A stretch of 64,000 nucleotides of DNA from Eutrigla gurnardus (taxonomy: Eukaryota > Chordata > Actinopteri > Perciformes > Triglidae). How positions within the stretch are numbered: position 1 is the stretch's first letter; the number at the start of each line of letters is the position of its first letter. The notes under the pieces are model-generated. The model made no database searches, was not told the origin of the DNA, and saw only the letters and a program-made list of their open reading frames with translations. The DNA is taken from contig OY741264.1 of NCBI GenBank assembly GCA_963514095.1, forward strand, positions 9,967,554 through 10,031,553. Direction: 5' to 3'. Below, piece after piece: positions 27,647-41,343 of the stretch. A program made the translations under genes and the position numbers.

Positions 27647-27652
27647 AATAAA
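27647..27652 (+). terminator. Candidate proximal poly(A) signal of ca7
   Basis: AATAAA lies 220 bp after the ca7 stop codon. A second AATAAA at 28638-28643 could serve a longer 3' UTR. Neither has transcript support here. Confidence 0.5.
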
Positions 27653-29519
27653 AGGGATGTTATGAAGCTATATAATAATTACTTTATGCAAGTTTCTTTA
27701 AAGACTAATATCTGCTATTTGGTGATATCGTATTGTAATAACAAGGGATATGTGAATGCGGATTCAGGTGTTGGATGTGTACTTGTACTGCCTTAGGTGT
27801 TCAAGGAAAACAAGTGTTGCTGAGGCAAGCTCTTGTTAGGTGCTATTATATGTAACTATTGTGTGTGACGAAGGTGTGTTTGCAGCCTGGTCTCCCACCA
27901 CTATGCCGTCTATGCAGATTCACGGCCTCGGCCTCCTCAGTGACCCCGATCAAAACCCCCGTTGATCCGGCCTGGTGGATTCCTTGGGGGCCAAAGATCC
28001 CTCCCAGTCCAACAAGCCCAACACTGAAGGTGGGACTGGATTAGTGCTGCGTTGCTTAGAGTGCTCCGTTTGGCCATGACGTAGAGCATGAAAGTCTCAG
28101 GTCCTTTAGAGCTCAAGAGATTGAGATATTCACCTACAGCAGGGTGGTTTAGTATTTTAGCAAGCTCTCCAGATTGACATCTTCTTTCTTATTCGGGGTG
28201 TGTTATTTATAACCCCAGCAGCCCTAACGAGGAGCGAATGAATTCAATATTTCAATTAGACTCTGAATCTTTGTCTGTAAACTGCGTCCTGCCTGTGGGT
28301 GTCTCTACCATGCAGGAGGAGCTGCACGCTGTTCTCTCCTCTGAAGCTGCACTTGCATGAGAAACACATGCACCGTATGTAAAAGCGTGACAGGTGTCTC
28401 ACTGGGGAGAGTTATGGCAGCTTTGTGTAACGCTGGTCCTTATTTAGATCGACTAATATTTTACTAAGACAGAGGTATGGAAGGGATAAACTCCTATTGT
28501 TCCCGTACAACAAAACGCACACAGGAAGAATGGCATCTCAGTTATGATTGTTTGTGAAAGAAGATTGAAATTGTAATTTATGGATTGTCTGAATATGGTT
28601 TAATGCATTCTAAAATATTGTGATGTTTGCTGAATGAAATAAAATTAAGTCATTAAGTAAGTTTGTTTGGCTGTGATTATTTTTCATCCCATTTGAAGCC
28701 AGATTCCTAGACTGACATTTAGATATACACAAACAAGACGCTTGGCGTTTCTAAACCAGACAACTGACAGAGTACAAGCATTGTTCACCTTCTTTGTTTA
28801 ATCTGCTATAACTGAACCTTGTACCTGGTATCTATGGTAGGGTTTTGTACAGAAGAGCCATTCAAGCAAATGTTTAAACTCACACTCACTGATCAGAAGC
28901 AGCACCAGGTTCAAGGTAATTAGTAGCCAGGTTGTAGCCCAGAGGGATGAAGGACCGAGAGAAGGAACATGGACTGTGATCACGGTCAATGATTGACCTG
29001 CTGTGTTCATTGAGCCAGTTTGATTAAGGCCTTAAATAGTCGGTCAGTACGATGGAGTAGTAAAGTAAACATTATCATTTGACTAATGTTGTGATAAATG
29101 TCCAAAACCGGGATCAGATGAACAGAACTAATAAAGAAAGAATGTCCTTAAATTACCCTATAATAAATGACCCTACCTCATATTGAAATAAAGTAGATAA
29201 GTTGATTGGCGTGTAACTGCATTAATAACTATGTTAATTTCCTGTTCACATTAACATTTGGATGTCTAAGAAGATTCTGAGAAACCAATGTTTTCAGTCA
29301 TTTTTGCTAACCAGTTACACTTTTGAGCTTTGACAGAGAGAAGTATGTCAAATAATTTCCCTTCTTTTTAAAAATCTTAATTTGTTCAAATCTGTGGCTT
29401 CAACTTGTGGCTACACTGTTTTTCCAGCAGGTGGCAAAATTGAGGTATAGATGCAGAATATCCCTGTATGTATACTTTAGCTGGTATTTTATGGTCTTAT
29501 GGTTTATGGAAATGGTCAT

Positions 29520-30131
29520 AACCACATCCACTCCTACACACCCCCTACACTCAACTGCACACTCATCACTAGACAACCAGTTGATCAAGTTAACAGTTTC
29601 AAATTCCTAAAATCACTGTCTGTGGCCCCCGACCTCCTCTTACTCCTATAAAAGCATCATCCAACCCATCCTAATGTACTGTTACCCCTGCTTCTTCACC
29701 TTGCTCACTGTCACCAGCAAAAAAATCCTCAAAATCCCACAGCATCCAATATAATTGCCTAGCACATGCAGACAGCCCTAACCATCCCCTGAACCAATTT
29801 TTCATACTTTCATACCCATCTGGCTGCAGATATTGAGTACCGGACTGGAAAAAAGCCCATTTAAAAGAAACTGTATCCCCTCAGCCATCACAGCCTTAAA
29901 CAAATCCATGCAGACCTGATATTTCACCCCTGTGTCATGTCTTTGTTTATATGTTTGACCGTGGTATGTGTGGGAGAGGGGTTGTTAGTGTTACTTGTGG
30001 TATGTGTGGGAGAGGGGTTGTTATCTGATACTTGTTATTGTTTTATTGTAACTCTGCCCTGTAAACTCTGATTTATGTGTGAAAACAATTATCCCCATGG
30101 GGACATTAAAGAACCTAACCTAACCTAACCT
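29520..30131 (+). mobile_element. Decayed LINE 3' end (L2/CR1-like), 5'-truncated
   Basis: Conceptual translation, interrupted by stops and shifts, gives VNSFKFL, then SIIQPILMYCYPCFF and LLTVTSKKILK, then a later PIWLQ and PSAITALNKSM. This is the order seen at the C-terminal end of the reverse transcriptase frame of L2/Maui-type retrotransposons. The 3' UTR contains a 27-bp direct repeat (29961-29987 and 29997-30023, period 36). The element ends CCCCATGGGGACATTAAAG followed by about four CCTAA units (30112-30130), a typical short microsatellite tail. It is a non-functional remnant. Confidence 0.72.
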
Positions 30132-31569
30132 TTAATGCCACTTGTAAGAAAATATTAAACAACACATTAAACACTTATTTACTTATTTAATTTTTACATT
30201 TATTTTCTTTTGCTTGCAAATTTAAATGTATTCGTCTTTTTTTTGTGTGATGTTTTTGGTCTATAAATCCAGCTTGTGTTGCTGCGTCCTGTAGGTGGCA
30301 GTATCTACTGTCTTTTGTATCACATGGAGCAAGAACTCTGGTTTGCCTTTTAACAGGCACAAGGATTTAATTTTAAAGAAGTAAAAATAAACCACAGGCA
30401 GTGGTTTACTGTACAGTATCTTGGGTACACAGAAATGGTTTTGTGTGACAGTGATTTATTTCATAGAAAATGGCTGACTACAACAGAAACACGTATCTCA
30501 CATCCAAAGAGACAGCAATATTTCGCTATCAGTAACACATGACCTTGCCTTTGCCCGTCTTTGTCTGTCCTCCGTGCCACTATTGTTTGAACCAAGAGGT
30601 TGCATTACCTCGTCTGGTTTCATTTCCATCTAATTGCTGATGGCTGTGGAAAAATGCAGTTTCAGGTTAATGAATAAAGAATGAAAGTGGGTGTGTGAGA
30701 AGTATATTTAACACATATTCTCAAACAATCCTTTCAAAATAGCATCAGGGGGCTTTATTGAGACTGAGAATACCTTAGTGGACACATCATCGTCAGCCGC
30801 AATCGATGTGCCATGAAATATGATATTACAGTCAGGCCTCAGAAATAGAGTCAGTCACACGTATTTTTAGCATCAGGATATCTATTTGCTTGTTGTAGTG
30901 ATTTTTCCCAGACACAGCAACATCTTAGCAACTTGTGAAATACAAACCTGCCGGTCGAATGAGCAGCAGATAAACTTGCTGGTCACACAGAAGAATTAAG
31001 TGTTTGAGAGAATGAATTAGACCTATATGTTTGTTAGATGATGAGGGAAAGATACGACCGCAACACCACACCATCGTTGTTTTATCAATGCCAAACATGA
31101 ATGTAGACCCATGTCTACAACTCACAAGCTAAACTAAGATTATTAAATTCTGTATATAACCAATCTCTTCGAAAAATGTATGTGGCCTATTCATTTAAAG
31201 GGCCACTCCACTAATTTTACACAACCAAGTTTGTCACAGAAAGAGTGGAAAAAATGTCTTCTGTGGCTCTGATAGAGCTTTGCTAATGTTCCTCAATGTA
31301 AGGATCAAATAGTGTACTCAAAGTATAAAAAACAAAACTACTGTAGGATAATATTTAATCCTAGCTCCATATTACTGGATTATGAGTAGGGATGCATTAA
31401 TGTATGAGCAACATTTACGGGGGAGTAAATCAACCCATGCATTGTATTCTATAAACTCATCGTAGTATTTGTATTTAATAAATATGCATAGTAACTAACT
31501 ATAGCTGTAAAATATCCGAGACGCAGAAGATAAGAAGTACAGTAAAACATAGCATAAAGTAGAAATATA

Positions 31570-32032
31570 CTTAAAGGAGCAGTGTGTATGATTTAGTGGC
31601 ACCGAGTGGTGAGGTTGCTGATTGCAAATGAATAAACCTCCGCTCAGCCCTCAGAGAACTACGGTGGCCTTCAGGTAACATAATAACATGAAAGAATCTC
31701 TAGATCCAGTGTTAAGTTTGTCCTTTCTGGGCTACTGTAAATGTGGCGGTGCAACATGGCGGACTCCACGGAAAAGGACTCCCAACGTAGATATGAGGGC
31801 TCAGTCTCAGCTAAAGAAAAGACTTAGTTTCAGGTGATGATAAAACGTTATAAATGTCCCTAAAGCCTACACACATAACTGCTCATCATTTAATGTGCGT
31901 GTTACAGAGGGCATGCACCAGGACGGGAGGCGATTTACATAAAAGGCCCACGCTAAGGACAAAGAGATACACTCCTGACCTTGACTGCTTTGTAACCTTT
32001 TGGAGTTACAATACTAAGAGAGCACCTTTAAG
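31570..32032. mobile_element. Non-autonomous DNA element with terminal inverted repeats and TTAA ends
   Basis: Ends are CTTAAAGGAGC (31570-31580) and GCACCTTTAAG (32022-32032), inverted repeats with one mismatch. The interior carries phrases of a repeat I know to be abundant in percomorph fish: AGCAGTGTGTATGATTTAGTGGC, TACGGTGGCCTTCAGGTAAC, GGTGCAACATGGCGGACTCC. It has no coding capacity. TTAA at both ends (31571-31574, 32028-32031) fits either part of the inverted repeat or a piggyBac-like TTAA duplication; I see no 8-bp duplication outside it. Confidence 0.75.
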
Positions 32033-33689
32033 TGACATGTAATTATCTGAATTCTACAAACAGAATACAACAGTCACAAAGCTGCAAAGGCTCAAACCAT
32101 GTTTTCTACTTAAACCTCACAACTTCATTTGACTCTCACTATTGTATCTAACCTTCTTATCTCACTGTTTTTAATGACACCACAGTCTCCACAGACTTCT
32201 CCTGTTTCACCAGTAAGGCCGAAAAAGGGATTCTCTACTCCTAAATCCTTTTACGTTTCCCAATATTGCCAAGGACAGAGACTCTATCTGGCAATCAGGG
32301 GACAGGACTAACGGTACAGTTGCCATGGATACAAACAGCACATGTAGCACAACACAGTTGTTGGCCAGCTCATATCTCCCCTACTTGCCTACGAGCCCGT
32401 GATCCATCGCCATCACCCTGTCAGAAAATAAAACCTTACCGCCAAAATATCTGAAGCTTCTTTCCCCCAAACACCCCTTTGGTGACACGTGTGTGTTCCC
32501 GTATTCATTAGGGAGCTTTATTTAGTAGCATGTTATCTACTTTTCAGTCCTGTGATACCCGACGTATTCTATCCAACCACACACACACACTACACACACC
32601 ACCTGTCCTTTCTGAATGTTGATGTCTGGCCTTCACCCAGGTTCAGGGTCGGGTTTTTAGGTTCAAGTGTAACAACAATATTCACCTTTAATGGCACACG
32701 TATATCCAGAAAATAAAATTAAGGGTGTCAGGCAGTGGCCTTGGTTCACAGTGGAGTATAAATCACAGCAGAGGGGAAGGGATGTGGCTCCTTCTCTTCG
32801 GCACGCTGTTGGTGGTCTGTTATGATAATTAAAGAAAACAGAGCTTCGCTGTCGTTGGACAGGGGTCGTGATCTGTAATTCTATACTAGGTTGTCAACTC
32901 ATATACCATAAAGGCTTTGATCTATGGGCTATATATTTCAGAAAATATATGTTAGCTGCCTCTGGCTTTTGGTATTTGATATTTGGCCTTATCACCTATA
33001 CCTACAGTAAATGTTGAATGTGACGCTGCTACTCAGACTGCGAGGTACGACAGTCACACCCTGACCTCCGTCATCTGATCCCGACACTGTAGGCTCACCC
33101 AGCATTGGGTCATGACATATTCTGAGTGGGCATCAGACACCTACACGGCCTTCAGGGAACTCGTCCGACTTAACTCGGTGACCCGTAAAGGCCTTTCGAT
33201 TCAATCCAAGTTCTCACTGTTTGCACAGGGTGTCTATGGCAACGCACACAGTCAGTGCTGCATCACAGCTCAGTCGACCCCTATTTATTTCACACGCATC
33301 TGTTCAAAATCAGCGTCAGAGACACTTGGCTTGCTCAATAGATATGTAAAACTAACCGCAACAGACTTGCAGACCTGAATGAATCAGAGATTTACATTCT
33401 GGGAAAGGTTGATGAGAGTTTAATGATCACACAAACAAACCCATTTCCAACGTTGACACAATATTTTAAAAGGCATCTCTTTTTGGTACCGGAATGTTTT
33501 CATGGTGTACTCACACCGTCCATACTTCATTACGATGTCATCTTCTATCATGTATTTTGAATGATTGTTGATCATTCAACATGTTTTCATAAGTTGGACC
33601 TCTCTGCGACTTTTTAAGACTGCAGTCATGCTAGGATGCTGAACGCTGCTCAGGCGTAATGCTGCTTGATGCTAAATGTTTGCATGTGA

Positions 33690-34000
33690 ACACGCTCACA
33701 GAGACAATGCTAACATGCTAATGTTGAGCAGGTAACACTTACCAGATCCACAGTCTTAGTTTTACCTTCTGGCTTGCTAACATGATGGGATTGTTGTTAT
33801 TCTTGTAGACAACATAAACCAGACCAGATCCAAGAATTCAGGCAAATTAAACCTTTTGAGCAAAACAGTAGAAAACATCTTCTGAGGGCCATGAATGTCT
33901 TTACAAAACGTTTGAGGTATTTCAGTCTGGACCAAACGTGACAGACAGACCAACATTATTATTCATAGAGCCATGCTGCCAGCTTGGCTAATAAATATTT
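33690..34000 (+). repeat. Degenerate copy of a teleost dispersed repeat
   Basis: Carries in order TGCTAACATGCTAATGTT, GAGCAGGTAACACTTACC, CATGAATGTCTTTACAAA, GGTATTTCAGTCTGGACCAAA, a GACAGACAGACC stretch and TAGAGCCATGCTGCCAGC. These match a repeat widespread in percomorph genomes as I remember it. Non-coding; class uncertain. Confidence 0.62.
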
Positions 34001-37000
34001 GATTTTGCAGAAACTGCTACACTATTACAAAGAAAACAGAAAAGGAATATAATAGATGAATGTAATAGATGGTAAAAATGAAATCAGGTTGACTTGATCC
34101 TTCAGCTTCAGACAAAAGTGTATATTTAATTCTAATTCAAGTGAATCTGCTTTGCTTTTCTTCCATCCCCAGACAGGCCAATTAAAGAGTGATTGGATAA
34201 CTTAATGGGTCTGACTGGGATAGACCCATGTGATCATCTCTCTGTCTGTCTCTCTGGCCTGTCTCCAAAAATATCACAGGCCTTTTGCTGGTTTGATCCA
34301 TCTATCTGCTACAACTCCCACAACCAACCACCGCCAACACATTCAAGTCAGAGGGGTCAGTCATGCACCCAGAAGCGTCGCAAGTTTCCAAGATCCCTAT
34401 CCCCCAAGCCCACTAGGTCAAAAATAGTCCCTGTTAGCCTTTTATAAATCAGAGTGTTTCTATAAAAAGCCTTTGGCTGACCAGAAGCCTTGGCTGAGGC
34501 CACATCGCCCTATCTTTAGCTTTATTTATGTCCTGGTGTTGACAGCGCCACTTGCAAAGCTTTCCAGTCACCGTTCAATAGGTCACATGTGTGCCGAGCC
34601 CTCGGCCCAATGCTGGAAAGCACCGTCGAGTAAAAACGGTAATCAGTGGGCCTACAGCCTGCATCCCTTACAGAAACAAACCGCCTAACAGCTGCTGAGT
34701 TAACGGCTTGATGAATCTTGCCCTCAGATTCTTTCCATCCACTTAGTGTTTATGGAGCTCTCGTCTGATGACAGATAAGCATGTCCACTATTGTGAAATG
34801 ATGATTAGCATTATGTCACGTGACACAAACTATTCTTACATGAGGGCTGTGAAAGAAGAGAGACCCATAACTGTGGCTTTATTTGACTAATGTCACTGTC
34901 TTTTGCTTATCTTTTTTTATTCTATGCATTTAAACTCACCCGCGGGTCCACTGAGAGCTCCAGTCCCTCATATCCTCATTGCTGCAGCGTGCTGCGCTGT
35001 CATATGCTTAATATATTATTCAGGAGTTCAGAAAAGCAGACAGCGTTATCAGAAAGCTGTGTTTCTGTCACAACATCAGACATGGGAAGAAGAGTGTGGA
35101 AATACAGGATCAATAAAGACAAGGATGAGGTACAGGTGACTATAGGGCGTGTATAAAGGAGCTGAAGTACACTATCATGTGTGGCCCTGTAGTTTAGTAG
35201 CACAAAATGCCACGATGCAACACGCGTGCAATTGTAACAAACACCCCGCACTAATCCGTGAACATCCAAGCTAAAAACAAACTGCAAGCGGTATAGAGGC
35301 GTTACGTCTTTGCAGCTTGCTTTTAGAGTTGTGACCTGGACAACCTGACTGACTGGGTTGATCGCCACATCGTCCCAACAGAGATGGACGAATAGCATCA
35401 AAATAATAAACGATGCAATACAATCTCTGAAACAATGTGTAGTTCTGACATGAGATTGATGTTTTTGTGCATGGCTAAACGTTATTAACCTGAGCTTCAT
35501 AAGCATATTATGATATGAGCTCCCTCTGTGTATTCACTATGCTGTATAGGCACCTGTGGGGCGTAGTGTAGAAATAAGTATATGCTAAGGAATACTTTGA
35601 TTATGTGTATTCTTCCCCCGACAGGATAAATAAAGAAGTTGGGAGAGAAAAACGCTAGAAGTAGAGCCAAAGATAAAGATTGTCTAGGAAACCCGGAGAA
35701 CAAACAGGTCATCAGTCACCTGGAAACACCTCGCATAGCGACACCGTTTAGAGTGACCGCTCAAACAGCAATGCTTGAAACTGCTAAAAGTCAAACTCTT
35801 TTGGGAGTCGGGGATCAGGCAGCCGAGACTATTTCAGAGCAGATTTTGCCCACACAAGGACAGCAAGGTCTCGTCCCACTCAAGCTTCAGTTCGTGAGTG
35901 ATGGCAGCGTTTCACAGTGAACAGTGAACAGAGATGGTGTAGGTGGACTGTGTGTCTGTGTCTGTGTGCCGTGGCTTCACAAGGCCACACTGTTACACTT
36001 AAAGCCTTAGAGCGTCCAAACGCGGGGGCTGCACGTCTTAATGCACAACAAGTGCCCGTTGCTCTATAAGTGTCTCCGTGAAATTGTTATTTAAACCCAT
36101 GCAGTGAAACGCTGGTCATCGTTGCTATTTATAATCCCTTATTGAGCCTTGCATTGTATCTATGTTGAGTCTGAGGGGCGCAATCATGCAAATGCTTGTG
36201 CCAAGATGGAGATGTGTCAGCGCTTGTGGCTGATGTGTGTGGGATGAGTGATTGGAACATTTTCATGTAATTGTTTTGCTGCTAATTAGCACTTCTCTGC
36301 TGCTGTGCCTCATCGGGAGATGTAGTTCCGTGGGTGCTCTACAGCGGCTTTCCTCTTTATCACAAGCGCTTTGACCCTAAAGTGCCTAAATGTAATATAA
36401 TTAAGAAAGGCGTGAAATAGACTATATGGAATCTCAATCTCAAATTTTAAGACAACATGGACGAAAAAGAAAAGGAAAATATGGACATCTGTAATTCCAT
36501 GGCAGCTGAGAAAAACTCCATCTGCTGATGAAGATCATGTTGTCGGTTAGAAAGCTCCAGAACAGCTGTTTTTTTAAATTATTATTAAAGATTGAGTATT
36601 CATCATGAATTTAGTTGAATATTAAAATATGATATATTAATATTAATATTATATATATTAAGTGGCATTTGACCCAAGTGAAAAGATAGACAAAGGCCTT
36701 TTTGTTACCATAGAAACGGTTGCTGGGGAATAAAATCAAGTGGAGGAAATAGGAAATAAAAAGATGGTGATAAGAAAGCTAATTTTCGTTTTCTTTTTTT
36801 CATGTCAGACTCATTAACGGTTCTTTGACATGTGCCACGCTGAATAACATGTACGGTGTATTTAGTGGCACAGAAAAGCTTTTCATGATGCTTTCATCAG
36901 CACCTTCTGGATATCCTGTATTTCACCACCCTTTGTGCTGATTCCTGATATGAACCTTTTGTGGTCCTCTCCTCTCCAGATGTAGAGCACACTTTGCTCA

Positions 37001-38796
37001 GTGCCTTGAACACTCTCACGTGGATTTCCACAGCGTGGAAAAAAAATAAATCAATAATCCTACATCATGTGTTTGTTCCATTGTCCTGCAGTTTGATGAT
37101 AGAGTTGTATTTGATGAATTAAAGGATACGCCTGGTGATAAAATATTAAAATACTGCAGTGGCCAACTGTGGAGCAAATCAAAATTAAAATTTACATTGT
37201 AATTAGTTGAATAATAAAAGTATTGAATATTGCAAACCTTTAATTAATTCATAATCACACATCTGAGATGAATAGTTGTAGAGTTAATACAGTTAATTGA
37301 TATAATACCCATAATTGAAGATGTAGGGGGAGGGACTTTATTTTTTGGAAGATATTTAAAGGAAAAACTTAAATTAATCTCAAAAGATGTCTTAACAAAC
37401 CTGAGCTTTAATAAACTTCTATTTGAACGAATTCCTCAATTACACATTTTTTAAAGAATATAAAGAAAGGTGAAGCAACAAAGGATTTTCACAGTGCAGT
37501 GTGAGTCTGGTTCGCTTTCATGTGCATTTATTCCAGCTGCTTCTTGAATCAAATTGTTGATTTCCAGCTTCCTGTCTTGATGGCTTGAAATGTAAGAGTG
37601 ATTATAGTCTCTGAAATGCCATAAATAGCAGGAATGACGCACATACTCTGTCAAATGTCCATTTTATGTGACAAGCAGTTTATACTGTTTTCCTGTCCAG
37701 GATATTAAATTACTGTATTGAACAAATAATAGAAAATAGAAGACAGAACTATGACCAATTCACTTTTAGCGCTTTATCTCTAAACATTTCCATTCTCATG
37801 TGTCGTTACCAGCAGTTTTGCTGGGCACAAAATCTCTGTATTTGATGCTTATAATAATACATACGACAAATATTCTTTTATATGTGATGTACAACAGATC
37901 ATGTAAAACATGTTATGATAATACAAATTAGTTAAGAATCCTATTATGTTTAAGATTCAGTACATTCAGTATTCAGTCTGTAAATCCCAGTAATATCTCC
38001 TCACAGTCCACCAGCTGCCCAGGTGTTCATGCATAGCCTCGGCTCTGTAGATGGGACACAAATAAAGTTGCTTAGATTGAGCCACAACAACTCTGGTCAA
38101 TAATATATAACAATGTATCATATGGAAATGTATAAAATACCTGAACATTGTCAAATCAATGACGTGAAAAAGTGTGTAAAAGTAATAAAATACACATTTA
38201 ATGTATCTTAAATATGTACTTGAATAAAGTACTTATTTACATTCCACCACTGTAGCAAAGAGGATTACGAGCTTCTGGTGATGCCAGTGAGTGTGATGTG
38301 AAGCCCAGCATTTGTCATCTCCACACAACCCCATTTTAAAGTTGAAGGAAGGCTGGATCACACCGACAGTTTATTATTCAGCATTTCATTCCTGCTTCTC
38401 TCTGCTGAGTGAATCTGAAAGCTTCTGCCAGGTCGACTGTTAAAGTGATGTTACCGTAAAAGTGAGCAGCCGGAGTACATCAGTCCCAGTGATGCAACAT
38501 AACGCACCACTGACTTGTGTCGCTGTTACCAAGCACCATTCCTGTCAGTGAATCAATTTATCGTGCAAATGGAAAGCCCCCGCAGCCCCCGACCTTTCTC
38601 AACTACCAGTAATATAGGCAATTTATATCAGTCAAACAGGATTTACTGAAAGCGCAGGAGATGCTGAAACAACTAAATGACTGAGGGTCATTTATTGCCT
38701 TGAGGTCATTTTAAAGGGGGGAATGATTTTGTTACTGTGATTTTTACTGTTTTTTTTTAATTTATTTTACTTATTTATCCATAAAGTGTCTTTAAG

Positions 38797-38836
38797 TAAC
38801 TTTAAAGCGCTATAAAAATAAAATGTATTATTATTA
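38797..38836 (+). repeat. Retroelement tail fragment
   Basis: AAAGCGCTATAAAAATAAAATG followed by TATTATTATTA matches the 3' tail of a common fish interspersed repeat. Two inverted relatives lie at 11181-11250 and 26262-26300. Confidence 0.42.
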
Positions 38837-39335
38837 CCACTGGTGTGAATTTTTATTCCACAGATATTGAAATGAAAGCCTTTATGTTCTGAGTGCAAGA
38901 TGATAAAAATGGTATTTACCCCCAGATCAAAGATATTGCAATCAAAATGCAAATGCATATATACTAATCTGTATCTAATCTCCACACTGTAATGGCTGGA
39001 GGTACGACGGATCTCTCAAATGACAAACAATGAACTGGTGCCTCACACAGACGTCTCCCTCTCAGCCTCTGAGGGGATCTGTATCACAACAAATACAAAT
39101 TGGATTTCGTGCCTAAACTCTGAAACCCACAAGAGATGGAGATGCTCAACCTGATTAAATATGGATCAGATCAGGATAGTTTCTATCACAGGAAAAGAGA
39201 TGAAGGCACTCCCTTCTTGTTGTTGCACCATCTGTTGATCTCTGTCTGATGAACATTGGAGAAAAAACAAAGAGGGGTTGAGTTGCTGCGGCTTTTTTAC
39301 ATTCCTGCCGAGGAGGCCAGGTACAGAAACACACA

Positions 39336-39371
<36 letters not shown>

Positions 39372-39410
39372 TACTTTATTAATCCCCTATTTGGAAATTA
39401 TTCAGCAACA
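39336..39410 (-). mobile_element. Retroelement 3' tail with (GACA)n
   Basis: A (GACA)n microsatellite (39336-39371) is followed by CTACTTTATTAATCCCCTATTTGGAAATTATTC. Read on the minus strand this is the familiar fish LINE ending (aaattcc...gggattaataaagta) with its simple-repeat tail. The body to the right is too diverged or truncated to follow. Confidence 0.5.
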
Positions 39411-41325
39411 GCAAGGAATACACATCATCTTGTATTTTGCCTTGTTCATTTCCTTTTTTTATTTATTAGTTTCTGTCTGTTTTGTCCTGTCTTAGCTTTG
39501 TTTCCTGTTGTTTTAGTTTCCCCTCCCTTTTTCTGTGTATCACCTGGTTCATATATTGATTACAGCTGCTTCAATGGTTCAGCAAGAGTTGGGCTATACG
39601 CAAGTACGTTGTGCATGAGAGAATTAAGATGTCACACATGCCAAAACTAGTGTTCACTTCTGAGTGAAAAGGAAAAAAGAAAACCTTTGCTACCAGTGAC
39701 AAATCCACATCTTCACATGCAGCGCAACTTTAGTGAATATCGCAGAGCAGGTGGTCACTCAGCATTCCTGCATGAGTGAGCGGACCTATATGCCCTTTAG
39801 GTATATAATAATGGAAGACTTCATCATCAGAAATGCCTTGCAGCAGTCCTGAAACACTGCAGGCCTCTGACAGCTACAGATGGGAAAACTGTGAAGTTTG
39901 GAGCCAAATTGAAATTACCCGATCTTAAAACAAGCTTAAAATAGCCAAAGCTGTGGGGAAACTCAGAACTCAGGGGGAGGAGGGATTAGGAAAAACACTC
40001 GTCTGTGCTGGTAACTGAGCAATGGAAAACCAGCTGGCCGCTTGGGGAAAACCATCCGCTGCTCCACTGTTCCCGTCCCCGAGCGTCCATATCTGGAGAA
40101 TTATCTTTCATTTCCCAAGCTACTTGAAGTGATTGGATATATCGCCCCCATTTCACTCTGTGGCCTTGAACCCCATGTCAAACGGCTGAACCCTCTCGGT
40201 CCTTGGAGGATCCGTCACGTCAAGGCTAAAGTTGGAAGTTCATTACCTCCCAAATGTAATGCGTGACCCCATGTCACTAGCTAATCCCTGCCCTTGTGCT
40301 CTCCCGTCTCCCTCGGGGCCCTCGTCAGTGTACTTTTCTTTTACTTGGAGCTATGTTGCTTTGATTGGAACAGCTAGCCGCGGATATAAATAACCTAATA
40401 CAAAGTGAGTGTGTAGGCTATCGGCTACATTGTCTGTGTATCTGGTGAGTCATTGCACATTGAAACTGTCCACTTGAGGGAGCATCTAGGCACACACATG
40501 CATTTGCAATAGTGAATATATAAAGCTAATTTCTGGTCCATTGTTGCCATACTTTCCCCTCCATTTTATGCCTGCTGGCAGCGACACAATGAGTTGCTGA
40601 AAATATGATTGGTTGTTTACTCCACAACAGTCTACTAACTGACCTGGGAGATAAAAAAAAAAGAAGATGCAGCTGCTAACCTTCACACAGATGAGGCCTG
40701 CTCCTGTGTATGTTTATATCATCAGCAATTCTTCACACTATTTAGAAAAACACCTTAATATTTGTTCATACTGTGAGCATGAGCATATTTTCATTAGTCT
40801 ATTGCTGATGTTACAGTACAATGTGCACATGAAAATGATTAATGTTACTTTTTATAGTTGATGGTGACTTAATAGTATAACATTTTACAAAAGCACAGTG
40901 TAAATAATAAAAAGAAAGATGGCCGAGTTCAAATTACTTCTCCAGATTGAGGGTCCTGGTACGTTTCATGCCGGCTCACTGTCACACTGTCGGGGCTGAC
41001 TGGAACACTTTAATACAACAGAGCGGTGTTCACGTCATAACACCGATGCTCTTTTTAAAGAGGGCGCGCAGATTTAGGATTAAGAAGGAATTTGACCCAA
41101 ACGCAGACGGTAAAAGAGGCAGCAGGATGATTTGCTTGAATGTGGCTTTTCAAGCTGATAGTCCACATGCAGGCAGTCAAGCAACAGGTAGCAGGCAGGA
41201 AAACAGGGAAATACCAAAAGACTGGTGGAATAAACTAGAAAGTATAAATAACAGCCAGACTGCTACTTGCTGGGTCAGACGCTGACAACTAAATACTGAG
41301 ACAAGGAAAACACACTGACTAAATA

Positions 41326-41343
41326 CATTATTATTATTATTAT
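41326..41343. repeat. (ATT)n microsatellite
   Basis: About six ATT units, short and perfect. Confidence 0.8.

Noticed and set aside
30112..30130. Telomere-like repeat.
   Set aside because: It is a pentamer CCTAA, about four units, and is the tail of a LINE; vertebrate telomeres are hexamers (CCCTAA).
35000..35506. A 168-codon minus-strand open frame, the longest in the gene-free interval.
   Set aside because: It shows no domain, motif or homology I recognise, no splice partners and no promoter or poly(A) context; length is within chance for 64 kb.
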